From: Thermococcus gorgonarius | Lineage (GTDB): Archaea; Methanobacteriota_B; Thermococci; Thermococcales; Thermococcaceae | Length of the DNA stretch: 64,000 bases | Reading direction: 5' to 3' | NCBI RefSeq assembly: GCF_002214385.1 | Contig: NZ_CP014855.1 | Location: 558,001 to 622,000, forward strand | Part shown: positions 37,555-45,571 of the stretch, piece by piece | How positions within the stretch are numbered: position 1 is the stretch's first letter | Layout of the letters: each line of letters starts with the position of its first letter | The notes under the pieces: generated by a model | Seen by the model: only the letters and a program-made list of their open reading frames with translations | Told to the model about the DNA's origin: nothing | Database searches by the model: none | Translations under genes and position numbers: made by a program

Positions 37555-38727
37555 ATGGTCGGAATTCTGGTGCAGGAGGTTATGACAGACAGGTTCCAGA
37601 AGATAGACATCGACGCCCCGCTTTCTGAGGCGATAGGCATATTCGAGAAGGAGGACCCGGATCTGATTCTCGTGTTCGATGGGAACCTGTACAAGGGTGT
37701 TCTGACTCAGGATCTGATAATTAGATCCCACCTCAAATGGGATCCTACCAAGGCCAAGGTTAGGGATGTTTACAAGCCTGCCCCGGTTATTAAACCAGAT
37801 GATGACCTCAGCAGGGCTGCAAAACTCATGCTTGAAGTTGATCTAAGGTCGCTTCCCGTTGGCGAATCAAAAGCCGAGATAATCGGTGTCGTAAACGATA
37901 TGGCCGTTCTCGAAAGGGTTGCCCAAGAAAAGTTTGGAAAGGATAAGGTTGAAGACTACATGACAAAGGACGTTATAACCCTCACACCTGAGGACACCGT
38001 GGCAAAGGCTCTCGCTACGATGAGGGATCACGCTATCTCCAGGATACCCATAGTCAACGAGGAAGGCAAACTGGAAGGCCTGGTTACCCTTCACGATTTG
38101 ATAATACGCTTTATCAAACCCCGCTTTAAGGCCCAGTACGGTGAAGTTGCCGGTGAGAAGATACCGCCCTTCAGCATGCCCCTGCGCGATGTGATGATAA
38201 AGGGCGTGATAACCATACTCCCCGATGCTACCGTTAGGGAAGCCGTTGCCACAATGAAGGACAACGACATCGACGGGCTGGTGGTCGTCAACGAGGACAA
38301 CAAAGTTGTTGGAGTGCTCACCGTCAAGGACCTCCTCCTGCCCATATCAAAGATGACAGAAAAGGAGGCTCGCTTTTACCTCCAGCTCGGCGGTGACGCT
38401 TCAATTCTCAGCGACTTTACCAGGGAGAGGATAATCAGCGACATCAAAAGATTCGTTGACGGCTACGAGGATCTGCTTGGCCAGGAGGGCATAATATACC
38501 TCTACATCCGCAGGTTCAAGGAGAAGTTCAGAGGAGTTCACCTATATCAGGCAAGGATGAGGATAGTCACTGACAGAGGAGTCTTCGTGGCCACCGGTGA
38601 GACCTGGGGTGCCATTCAGGCCGTCCACGATGCTCTCCGTGCCATTGAGAGACAGCTCCTCCAGAAGGCTGAGCTTGAGAAGGACATAAGGTACGCCAAG
38701 AGGTTCCTTGAGAAGCTTGAGTTCTGA
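37555..38727 (+). CDS. Four-CBS protein with HPF-like C-terminal domain
   Basis: A 390-residue protein with four CBS motifs in two Bateman pairs (each with a V-x-D-x-M or similar start and a GV/IPI...LVT.HDLI end, about residues 1-265). The C-terminal part (about 295-390) ends with VHLYQARMRIVTDRGVFVAT and AIQAVHDALRAIERQLLQKA, which resembles the last strand and helix of S30AE/HPF ribosome hibernation factors. A ribosome-stalling role controlled by adenylates is a plausible inference. GGAGGTGACAGC precedes the ATG. An older start at 37537 would include the binding site. Confidence 0.8.
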   Translation: MVGILVQEVMTDRFQKIDIDAPLSEAIGIFEKEDPDLILVFDGNLYKGVLTQDLIIRSHLKWDPTKAKVRDVYKPAPVIKPDDDLSRAAKLMLEVDLRSLPVGESKAEIIGVVNDMAVLERVAQEKFGKDKVEDYMTKDVITLTPEDTVAKALATMRDHAISRIPIVNEEGKLEGLVTLHDLIIRFIKPRFKAQYGEVAGEKIPPFSMPLRDVMIKGVITILPDATVREAVATMKDNDIDGLVVVNEDNKVVGVLTVKDLLLPISKMTEKEARFYLQLGGDASILSDFTRERIISDIKRFVDGYEDLLGQEGIIYLYIRRFKEKFRGVHLYQARMRIVTDRGVFVATGETWGAIQAVHDALRAIERQLLQKAELEKDIRYAKRFLEKLEF

Positions 38728-38779
38728 CCTCTTTCTTTAACCTTTGCTAACTTTTGCGCGGATTGGAAAAAGAATTGAA

Positions 38780-39712
38780 TCAAAGCTCCACGCCATAAAA
38801 AAGGAGGGCCAAATAGACTGCGTAGAGGGCAAGGAAATAAGCCCCAACGTACCTGTTTATCCCCCCTGTTTTTTTGAGAGAGGCTATCATCGGGATCATT
38901 GCGAAAAGAACCAGGGCTATTGTCAGCACTGAGGCTCCAGTCTGGAGGGGCCTTATGAGGGAAGCTATTCCGAGAACAACGAGGGCATTCATGATGTTTG
39001 CCCCTATTATGTTGCCGATGCTTATGCTCCCGCGCTCCCTTATGGCTCCATAGAGGGCGTTGGTCATCTCCGGGAGGGATGTCCCTATTGCCACTACCGT
39101 TGCTCCAACCACGAAGTCAGAGACGCCGAGAGCCTGGGCGATGTTCTTGCCACCAAAGACTACCATCTCGGCACCGCCCACGAGGAAGAGACCGAGAACG
39201 ACGAGAAGAACGTAGTCGATAATTCCAACTCCTCCCATGGGCTCCCAGTCAACTCCACTCCTTACGTGTTTCCTCAACAGCCAGCGGAGGTACACTGCAT
39301 AGGCGAGGAGAAGTAGAAATCCATCGAGCCTGCTCAACGTTCCGTCAATCGATAGAGCTATGAGAATGATTAACGAGGCAAGCATTATGAGGGAGTTCTC
39401 ATAGGCGGAGGGGCCTGCTTTTAAAGGCTTAATCATGGAGGCAAGACCGAGAATCAGGGCGATGTTGGCGAATATGCTTCCGAGGGCGTTTCCAAGGGCT
39501 ATCCCATTGACCCCCTGATAACTTGCCAAAGCACTGGTAGTTATCTCTGGCAACGTTGTTGAGAGGCTCACGAGAACGATGCTTATAACAAGTGGTGAGA
39601 CACCTGCCCTTCTTGCCACCTCGATTATTTTATCCGACAGCTTATCCCCTGCGAGAACGAGAATTGCGAGTCCGGCCAGTATTGACAGCGACCAGATTGC
39701 AAACTCAATCAT
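38780..39712 (-). CDS. Calcium/sodium antiporter (CaCA family)
   Basis: A 310-residue membrane protein with two inverted halves of about five spans. The two alpha-repeats carry SLSTTLPEITTS...GNALGSIFANI and AIGTSLPEMTNA...GNIIGANIMN, the ion-binding glutamates and asparagines of this family. It exchanges Na+ or H+ against Ca2+ or another cation. ATG 39712 follows GTGAGGAAA. It is divergent from apgM. Confidence 0.93.
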   Translation of the reverse strand: MIEFAIWSLSILAGLAILVLAGDKLSDKIIEVARRAGVSPLVISIVLVSLSTTLPEITTSALASYQGVNGIALGNALGSIFANIALILGLASMIKPLKAGPSAYENSLIMLASLIILIALSIDGTLSRLDGFLLLLAYAVYLRWLLRKHVRSGVDWEPMGGVGIIDYVLLVVLGLFLVGGAEMVVFGGKNIAQALGVSDFVVGATVVAIGTSLPEMTNALYGAIRERGSISIGNIIGANIMNALVVLGIASLIRPLQTGASVLTIALVLFAMIPMIASLKKTGGINRYVGAYFLALYAVYLALLFYGVEL

Positions 39713-39765
39713 TTTCCTCACCAGAAGTGCGTCTAGAGGGTCCTTTTAAAAGGTTGTCCAGCAAA

Positions 39766-39801
39766 CTTATTAAACTGGTGGCCTAATCACCCTCGGTGAT
39801 A
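39766..39801 (+). promoter_or_regulatory. apgM promoter with Thermococcales glycolytic motif
   Basis: ACTTATTAAAC (about 39767-39777) is the TATA box. AATCAC-CCTCG-GTGATA at 39785-39801 matches the TATCAC-N5-GTGATA glycolytic motif in 11 of 12 fixed bases. The motif is bound by Tgr/TrmBL1; when it lies downstream of the TATA box, as here, it represses glycolytic genes when sugar is absent. The site also overlaps the ribosome binding sequence GGTGAT. Confidence 0.8.
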
Positions 39802-39804
39802 GAC

Positions 39805-41040
39805 ATGAAGCAGAGGAAAGGATTGCTCATAATTCTCGACGGCCTTGGCGACAGGCCGATCAAAGAGTTCGGCGGGAAGACGCCGCTCGAATACGCTAAC
39901 ACGCCGAACATGGATAAGCTTGCCAAGATGGGAATCCTTGGGCAACAAGACCCGATAAAGCCCGGACAACCGGCGGGAAGCGATACCGCTCACCTTAGCA
40001 TTTTCGGCTACGACCCCTACAAAGTCTACCGTGGAAGGGGCTTCCTCGAGGCCCTTGGTGTTGGTCTCGACCTCAGCGAGGACGACTTAGCTTTCCGCGT
40101 CAACTTCGCCACCATCGAGAACGGCATCATAACCGACAGGCGCGCGGGCAGGATAAGCACCGAGGAGGCCCACGAGCTGGCGAAGGCCATTCAGGAGAAC
40201 GTCAAGATACCGGTTGATTTCATCTTCGTCGGAGCAACTGGTCACAGGGCCGTACTCGTTCTCAAAGGCATGGCCAAAGGCTACCGCGTCGGCGAGAACG
40301 ACCCCCACGAGGCCGGTAAGCCGCCTCACCCCTTCACCTGGGAGGATGATGAGAGTAAGAAAGTGGCGGAAATCCTTGAGGAGTTCGTTAGAAAGGCCCA
40401 CGAGGTTATCGACAAACACCCGATAAACGAGAAGCGCAGGAAGGAAGGAAAGCCGGTTGCCAACTACCTCCTTATCAGGGGCGCTGGCACTTATCCGAAC
40501 ATCCCGATGAAGTTCACCGAGCAGTGGAAGGTCAAGGCGGGAGCGGTTATAGCGGTCTCGCTCGTTAAGGGTGTCGCGAGGGCGATAGGCTTCGACGTTT
40601 ACACGCCAGAGGGGGCAACGGGTGAGTACAACACCGATGAGATGGTCAAGGCGAGGAAGGCAGTTGAACTGCTCAAAGAGTACGACTTCGTCTTCCTGCA
40701 CTTCAAGCCGACCGACGCGGCCGGCCACGACAACAACCCCAAGCTCAAGGCGGAGATGATAGAGAAGGCTGACAGGATGATAGGCTACATCATGGACAAC
40801 ATCGACCTTGAAGATGTCGTCATAGCGATAACCGGCGACCACTCAACGCCATGCGAAGTGATGAACCACAGCGGCGACCCGGTTCCGCTTCTCATCGCTG
40901 GCGGCGGCGTTAGACCGGACCACACCGAGGCCTTTGGCGAGCGCGAGTGCATGCGCGGCGGCCTCGGAAGGATAAAGGGCCACGACATCGTTCCGATTAT
41001 GATGGACCTGATGAACCGCTCGGAAAAGTTCGGGGCCTGA
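39805..41040 (+). CDS. apgM: 2,3-BPG-independent phosphoglycerate mutase (archaeal type)
   Basis: A 411-residue alkaline-phosphatase-superfamily enzyme: LIILDGLGDRP, GQPAGSDTAHLSI with the nucleophilic serine, KPTDAAGHDNN and ITGDHSTPCEV (metal ligands). It interconverts 3- and 2-phosphoglycerate in glycolysis/gluconeogenesis. Start 39805 is four bases after GGTGAT. Its promoter carries the glycolytic motif. Convergent 3' end with the cobQ remnant. Confidence 0.97.
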   Translation: MKQRKGLLIILDGLGDRPIKEFGGKTPLEYANTPNMDKLAKMGILGQQDPIKPGQPAGSDTAHLSIFGYDPYKVYRGRGFLEALGVGLDLSEDDLAFRVNFATIENGIITDRRAGRISTEEAHELAKAIQENVKIPVDFIFVGATGHRAVLVLKGMAKGYRVGENDPHEAGKPPHPFTWEDDESKKVAEILEEFVRKAHEVIDKHPINEKRRKEGKPVANYLLIRGAGTYPNIPMKFTEQWKVKAGAVIAVSLVKGVARAIGFDVYTPEGATGEYNTDEMVKARKAVELLKEYDFVFLHFKPTDAAGHDNNPKLKAEMIEKADRMIGYIMDNIDLEDVVIAITGDHSTPCEVMNHSGDPVPLLIAGGGVRPDHTEAFGERECMRGGLGRIKGHDIVPIMMDLMNRSEKFGA

Positions 41041-41079
41041 AGGCCCTATCTTCGTTCTTCATCTCCCTTTCAACTTCCT

Positions 41080-41621
41080 TCAGCGCCCTAACAGGCATTT
41101 CGTTGCTCTTGGTGAAGGCAAGACTCTATTGAGGTCTATGTCGGTGACGAAGATAACTTTGGCTCCCGCGTGCTTTGCCACGCGCGTGTTAGCTATGTCG
41201 TAATCTTTCAGGTTTATCTCCACCGGACTGCCGGCACCTTCGATCATGACGAGGTCGTGCCTCTCCTTCAGCTCGTCTAGAACCTTCATCGCCTTTCGGA
41301 ACAGCTCCTCCTTCCGCGAGAGCATGTAGTCCTTGGCGGAGACGCTTCCGATAGGTTTTCTCATAAAGACGACCTGGCTTCTCATGTTCCCTCAGGCTTG
41401 AGCAGAATCGGATTGAACTTCACGCTCGGCCTCTTTCTGCAGGCTATTGCCTGGAGGTATTGGGCACGGCTTATCTCGCCGCCTTCGATGCTCGGGGCGG
41501 AGTTAAGGCTCATGTTCTGGCTCTTGAAGGGAACAACGTCGTAGCTGAGGTTCGAGAAGATTCTACAGAGTGCGGTAACTAGGAGAGACTTGCCGGCGCC
41601 TGATGATGTCCCCTGAACCAT
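41080..41621 (-). pseudogene. cobQ: Cobyric acid synthase (CobQ) remnant
   Basis: The frame 41621-41382 starts [20 protein letters not shown] (the P-loop of CobQ) and ends after NPILLKPEG, where one A is missing; the next frame (ATG 41385) continues MRSQVVF...[17 protein letters not shown] with [20 protein letters not shown]. Family identity is clear. After VTDID the expected RGG and the remaining two thirds of the protein are gone; 17 unrelated codons reach a stop at 41080. Just upstream of the first ATG, GKAL follows GAG where intact CobQ has ATG. So the gene has lost its start, one base and its C-terminus. Confidence 0.85.
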
Positions 41622-41703
41622 CAACGCTTTCCCCTCTTCCCACCGGGGAACGTTTGTCGAAGGCCATATAAACCCTTGGATAAAACCTCCAGCGGTGATT
41701 GGA

Positions 41704-42708
41704 ATGGAGAGCCTCTTCCTGCTCGTTTTGGGGAACACCGAGATAAGCACCATCCCGGGAATAAGCGTCGCCGGGGCAACACCCGAACTCACGAAGCTCA
41801 CCCCGGTCGCCGATGCCGAGTACCTCTTTCACGAGAAGCCCTTGACCATTGACGTGATTCCCGTAACGCCCGAGGGCCATCCGACTCCTGCCATAATCAC
41901 AAAGGCCGCGAGGGAGCTGGCGAACTTTCCGGTTCTGGTTGTGAGGGGCGGGACTTACTTTGCTCCCCTTGTGCCCCACGTCCACATCAGCAACGCCGTC
42001 GGGAGGGACTTCAGGAAAGGACCGGCTTTGCCAGAGTTTGGGGAGATAATCAAACGCGCCAAACTTCTCGGAGAAGAGCTGAACAAGTCCCCAATCAGAG
42101 AGCTTGTCATAGGCGAATCAACGCCTGGAGGGACTACCACCGCCCAAGCGGTTCTCTGGGCGCTTGGTTATGATGCCAAAACTTCCTCGGCCTCGCCGGA
42201 CAATCCACAGAGCCTCAAGGAGAGAGTAATTACCGAGGCCTTTCAGAGGGCGGGAATAGAAAAGGGCCAGCTGAGGGACAACCCGCTCGGGGCCTTGAGG
42301 CAGTTCGGCGACCCGATGATGGCGACTGTCTTTGGATTATCCCTCGGCTTCAGGAAGGAGATAGTTCTGGCCGGTGGGACGCAGATGCTCGCCGTTGCGG
42401 CCCTTCTGAAAGCCCTCGACGAAGACCTGAGCCGCTTCATGATAGCAACGACTAAGTGGGTGGTTAAAGACAGGAGCGCAACCTTCTTAGACACGGCGAA
42501 GGAGATAGGAATAATAACCTACGCAGCCGATTTAGACTTCTCGAAGAGCGAGTTCAAGGGATTGAGGGACTACGAGCGCGGTTACATCAAGGAAGGTGTC
42601 GGTGCTGGAGGGGCTACCTGGCTCGCGGTTAAGGCTGGATTCTCGCCGGAAGACGTGAGCAGGAAAGTGGAAGAGCTTTACAGAAGGCTGATGAACATGG
42701 CCAAGTGA
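41704..42708 (+). CDS. CobT-like nicotinate-nucleotide phosphoribosyltransferase family protein
   Basis: A 334-residue protein of the archaeal UPF0284/TIGR00303 family: [55 protein letters not shown] and [13 protein letters not shown]. It is distantly related to CobT and is thought to activate the lower ligand of cobamides in archaea. ATG 41704 follows GGTGATT; its TATA box is ATATAAACC near 41666. It is divergent from the cobQ remnant, so this is what is left of a cobalamin locus. Confidence 0.85.
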   Translation: MESLFLLVLGNTEISTIPGISVAGATPELTKLTPVADAEYLFHEKPLTIDVIPVTPEGHPTPAIITKAARELANFPVLVVRGGTYFAPLVPHVHISNAVGRDFRKGPALPEFGEIIKRAKLLGEELNKSPIRELVIGESTPGGTTTAQAVLWALGYDAKTSSASPDNPQSLKERVITEAFQRAGIEKGQLRDNPLGALRQFGDPMMATVFGLSLGFRKEIVLAGGTQMLAVAALLKALDEDLSRFMIATTKWVVKDRSATFLDTAKEIGIITYAADLDFSKSEFKGLRDYERGYIKEGVGAGGATWLAVKAGFSPEDVSRKVEELYRRLMNMAK

Positions 42709-42819
42709 ACGGCTAACCCCGCGCATTCTTTTGTGTTTTTACAAATTCCAGCAGTTGACAAAATACGCTCAAAAAGTTTTTATAATTCCTTGCTGGTCTA
42801 ATGTAAGAGGTGACGGTGC

Positions 42820-43320
42820 ATGGATGAAAAGGGAAAAGCCCTCGTTGGGATTCTCCTCAGCCTGCTGTTGCTGGCGTCGATCATACTCCGAGATGCATGG
42901 ATCCTCGGAGAATCCAGTGATGTGGTCTTTTTAACGTCGTTCTTCGTCTACGTTCTCCTGCTGCCCTGGGTGACCGGGGATCGGGAGGAGAAGACATTCA
43001 TACTCTTAATCGGGGCGATGGTACTGATGGCACCGGCCATGGACACATTGTTCTCCCAGCCGGGGGCACCCGACAATTGGGAGTTCGGTTTCTCGGTTGT
43101 TGATTTTCTGCTCCTTTCCGGCTCCGGAATTCTCTACTACCATGCACTGCTGGGGATATCCCGTAAAACCAAGATTGAGGCGTTCCGGATCCAGGGGTTC
43201 CTCTATCTCATCGCAACGGTGGGCTCAGTGACCCTGCTCGGAATCCTTGGATGGGTGGGATGGGTCTTAGGTGTTCCTGTTTCGCATATCCTCCACTACC
43301 GCGCCGTTGGGGGAAAGTGA
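42820..43320 (+). CDS. Membrane protein, unknown
   Basis: A 166-residue protein with about five hydrophobic spans (around 8-25, 33-50, 58-75, 88-107 and 125-150). The short cytoplasmic loops contain charged residues (GDREEKT, SRKTKIEAFR). No family is recognised. GAGGTGACGGTGC precedes the ATG and TTTTTATAATT near 42776-42786 is the promoter. Its last 25 bases overlap the convergent cbiZ gene. Confidence 0.7.
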   Translation: MDEKGKALVGILLSLLLLASIILRDAWILGESSDVVFLTSFFVYVLLLPWVTGDREEKTFILLIGAMVLMAPAMDTLFSQPGAPDNWEFGFSVVDFLLLSGSGILYYHALLGISRKTKIEAFRIQGFLYLIATVGSVTLLGILGWVGWVLGVPVSHILHYRAVGGK

Positions 43321-43901
43321 ACCCCCTTTCCTTCCCACTTCTTCAGACTCTCTTCAAGCGCCTTTCTCACGGCCTTTCCGATGTTTATCCCGAGTTCAGT
43401 GGCAGTTCCCGCCCACTCCTTCTCTCCCTCGAAGGCAAAGACCCCAATGCCATCGCTCGTCGTCCCGGTGGCGTTGTAGCCGAGCCGCAAAAGGGTGTAA
43501 GTTTTGGCTTCGGTCGCCGTCATTATAGCGTTGGCCATCGCGCCGACCGTTAAGCCTTCTTCAATGACGAGGACGATGTTTATCGTCCCCGGCCTCCACG
43601 GCGGTGGGACTTCTCCTGCTATAGCAGGATTGGTTATTCCCGCTGTTACGTAGGCTGTAACGCTCCCGCTTTTGGCAGTAGAGAGAATCTTTCCTATGTC
43701 CGCGGCAGTCATGAAACCGACGAACTCCCTTAACCCGCGCTCCCGTTCGAAGGCCAGGCAGTCCGCCTTGTAGTCGCCGGAGTAGTTCTTCGGGACCATC
43801 ATGAAGAAGAAGCCGTTCGCAGTGGTTAGGCCTCCCCTATGGGGCGCGTTGCTGAGAGCAATCCGTGGGGTAGAAAAATGAAGTATGAAGTGTTCCTCCA
43901 T
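43296..43901 (-). CDS. cbiZ: Adenosylcobinamide amidohydrolase CbiZ
   Basis: A 201-residue protein with the CbiZ marks RIALSNAPHRGGL, VGFMTAADI, VTAYVTAGITNPA, GTINIVLVIEEGLT and ATGTTSDGIGVF. CbiZ cuts the aminopropanol tail from salvaged adenosylcobinamide to give cobyric acid. ATG 43901 follows GGAGATGAGGAAC. This salvage enzyme is intact although the cobQ upstream is dead. Confidence 0.93.
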   Translation of the reverse strand: MEEHFILHFSTPRIALSNAPHRGGLTTANGFFFMMVPKNYSGDYKADCLAFERERGLREFVGFMTAADIGKILSTAKSGSVTAYVTAGITNPAIAGEVPPPWRPGTINIVLVIEEGLTVGAMANAIMTATEAKTYTLLRLGYNATGTTSDGIGVFAFEGEKEWAGTATELGINIGKAVRKALEESLKKWEGKGVHFPPTAR

Positions 43902-44066
43902 GTTCCTCATCTCCAGATTCACGAGCTTTAACTCAACGTTTCCTTTTGCTTTTTAATGCCTTTTGGAGTCCTTGTTCCCTCATCAATGCATCGAATTTGA
44001 CTTCGATGATAACTTTGGATACGGTATTTATACCCCCTCGAACTTAAAACCTATTGGGGGTGTCAA

Positions 44067-44213
44067 ATGGAGACCATACCAACGGGCATAGGGAGCTTGA
44101 TAGGACTTTGAGTGGTGGTTTCAGCAGAGGTTCGACGGTTTTAATAGCCGGAAATCTAGGGACAGGTAGGACCCACCTTATGCGTCATGCCCTCCACAAC
44201 AACATGAAGACCC
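44067..44213 (+). pseudogene. KaiC/RadA-like ATPase fragment
   Basis: Starting ATG 44067 reads METIPTGIGSL, then hits TGA at 44109-44111; shifting by one base restores DRTLSGGFSRGSTVLIAGN followed by LGTGRTHL, the start of a KaiC-type ATPase whose Walker A would be G-x-G-T-G-K-T (K is R here). One base seems to be lost after GGGAGC. The homology stops near NNMKTQ (44213), where an unrelated fragment begins. It has a promoter-like TATTTATACC at 44024-44033. Dead gene. Confidence 0.75.
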
Positions 44214-44340
44214 AAAGAGCTTGTTGGAGAGGAGATAAAGGAGTTTGAGAGGGAGGAGATATTCGTCATCAGCAAGGTCTGGCCGACCTAATTTGGCTAT
44301 ACTAAGACTAAGAAGGCGGCGAGGACAATCGCGAAGAGTT
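44214..44340 (+). pseudogene. Aldo-keto reductase fragment
   Basis: The bases read ELVGEEIKEFEREEIFVISK followed by VWPT, a stop, then FGYTKTKKAARTIAK. This is a close copy of residues about 68-113 of the intact aldo-keto reductase at 48176-49012 (EELVGEAIKDFEREEIFIIS, KVWPTHFGYSEAKKAARAS). Only about 42 codons remain, with an in-frame TAA. It directly abuts the KaiC-like fragment, as if a deletion or recombination joined the two. Confidence 0.75.
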
Positions 44341-44383
44341 GTAGCCTTCTATCCCTTCTGCCCCTTTTGAAAAGTGTTACCAA

Positions 44384-44430
44384 AAACTTTATAAACCCAT
44401 CATGCATATGTAATGTTGAACTTACATATG
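44384..44430 (+). promoter_or_regulatory. Promoter and 9-bp inverted repeat of the DUF2202 operon
   Basis: CTTTATAAAC at 44388-44397 is a strong TATA box. CATATGTAA at 44405-44413 and TTACATATG at 44422-44430 are perfect inverted arms, eight bases apart, so the operator covers the expected start site (about 44418). A repressor bound here would block initiation. The ArsR-type regulator encoded downstream (46952-47257) is a natural candidate, by inference. Confidence 0.6.
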
Positions 44431-44445
44431 AAGAGGTGAAGACAC

Positions 44446-45282
44446 ATGAGGAAAACGTTGGTTGGATTCGGACTGCTGGTGCTGGGCCTCTTTGGCCTGG
44501 TGCTCGGAGGGGCCGCGGCCTATATGGGCACCCCGGGGGCAAACCCTGAGGCACCCCGGCTATACCAGAGCAACTATACCACATACTACGCGCCGCTCAG
44601 TGAGGAGGAGGCCAGCGGGTTGCTCTACATGGTTGAGGAGGAGAAGCTCGCGAGGGACGTATATCTAACGCTCTACGAGCAGACGGGTCTCGAAGTCTTT
44701 GAGCGCATATCAAACAGCGAACAGGCCCACATGGACGCGGTTCTGTCTCTGATAGAGAAGTACAACCTGACGGCACCGGACACTCTAAGCGAGGTCGGCG
44801 TCTTCCAGAACGAGGAGCTTCAGGCCCTCTACGACCAGCTGGTCGAGCAGGGAAGCAAGAGCGTTGAGGATGCTCTCAAGGTCGGAGCACTCATAGAGGA
44901 GACCGACATAAAGGACCTTGAGGACTGGATTGCCAGGACCGACAATGAGGACATAAAGACCGTTTACAGCAACCTCATGGCGGGCAGTGAGAACCACCTC
45001 AGGGCTTTCGTGAGGAACCTTGAGGCGCAGGGAGTGAGCTACACCGCCCAGGTGCTCCCGGGGGAGCAGGTTGACGAGATACTCAGCGGAGAGACCGGCC
45101 ACAACGGACATGGGAAGATGATGGCCGGAGAGAAGCACGGCCACGGGAAAGGCACTGGGCACATGGGGGGCATGAACGGCAAGAACGGAGGTCAGAAAGC
45201 TCAGAAAGGAGTGCGGATGGGCCCCGCTGACGGTAGCGGGCCCCTTCGCGATGGGAGCTGCGGAATGAACATCGGGGGCTGA
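44446..45282 (+). CDS. Exported DUF2202 ferritin-like protein with His/Met-rich tail
   Basis: A 278-residue protein. A hydrophobic N-terminal segment (about 5-26, LVGFGLLVLGLFGLVLGGAA) is a signal or anchor. Residues 45-205 form a DUF2202 four-helix domain with EEEKLARDVY, NSEQAHMDAV and GSENHLRAF, the E and ExxH ligands of a diiron centre. The last 70 residues are low complexity with many His, Met, Gly and Lys (HGKMMAGEKHGHGKGTGHMG), a likely metal-binding tail, ending in DGSCGMN. GAGGTGAAGACAC precedes the ATG. First gene of the operon. Confidence 0.8.
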   Translation: MRKTLVGFGLLVLGLFGLVLGGAAAYMGTPGANPEAPRLYQSNYTTYYAPLSEEEASGLLYMVEEEKLARDVYLTLYEQTGLEVFERISNSEQAHMDAVLSLIEKYNLTAPDTLSEVGVFQNEELQALYDQLVEQGSKSVEDALKVGALIEETDIKDLEDWIARTDNEDIKTVYSNLMAGSENHLRAFVRNLEAQGVSYTAQVLPGEQVDEILSGETGHNGHGKMMAGEKHGHGKGTGHMGGMNGKNGGQKAQKGVRMGPADGSGPLRDGSCGMNIGG

Positions 45283-45347
45283 TGCCTCCATTCTCTTTCC
45301 ATCAATGGAGACCGATGTTAAGGATGGGTATATCTGGAGGGATGAAA

Positions 45348-45521
45348 ATGCCGAGAGGGTTCGGAGGACCCGTTATGAGAGGTTCATTCCTAAGGAGAAG
45401 AGGCTTTGGCTGGTGGTGGCTCGGTCCCTTTGCGTTCATCCTCATATTCGCGAGGATTGCCCTGCTGGCACTGCCGCTGATCGTGCTGGCACTCATGCTC
45501 TACGCCTTAGTTAGGGGGTGA
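45348..45521 (+). CDS. Small membrane protein (57 aa)
   Basis: A 57-residue protein starting MPRGFGGPVMRGSFLRRRGF, a Gly/Arg-rich head, then one hydrophobic helix (about 27-55, rich in Leu, Ile and Ala), ending VRG. GGAGGGATGAAA precedes ATG 45348. It lies in the operon between the first DUF2202 gene and the DUF4405 gene. Function unknown, perhaps a membrane partner of these. Confidence 0.65.
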   Translation: MPRGFGGPVMRGSFLRRRGFGWWWLGPFAFILIFARIALLALPLIVLALMLYALVRG

Positions 45522-45526
45522 AAAAG

Positions 45527-45571
45527 ATGACACTCTGCGTTGGAAAGTGTCCACCGGAGGTGATTCCATGA
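45527..45571 (+). CDS. Possible 14-aa peptide with C-x3-C
   Basis: ATG 45527 after GGGGGTGAAAAAG opens a 14-codon frame, MTLCVGKCPPEVIP, whose TGA overlaps the ATG of the next gene (ATGA at 45568). The two cysteines, three residues apart, would suit metal or redox chemistry. It may be a coupling peptide only. Evidence is the strong binding site and overlap. Confidence 0.25.
   Translation: MTLCVGKCPPEVIP

Noticed and set aside
44031-44060. ACCCCC...GGGGGT repeat before the KaiC-like remnant, similar in look to the one at 17315
   Set aside because: The loop is long (about 18 bases), the spacing differs, and the gene downstream is dead; similarity between the two sites is weak.
44054-44248. 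An apparently intact 64-codon frame in the 44 kb gap
   Set aside because: Its N-terminal residues are out of frame with the true KaiC-like start and its end runs into the unrelated reductase fragment, so I call it debris rather than a gene.
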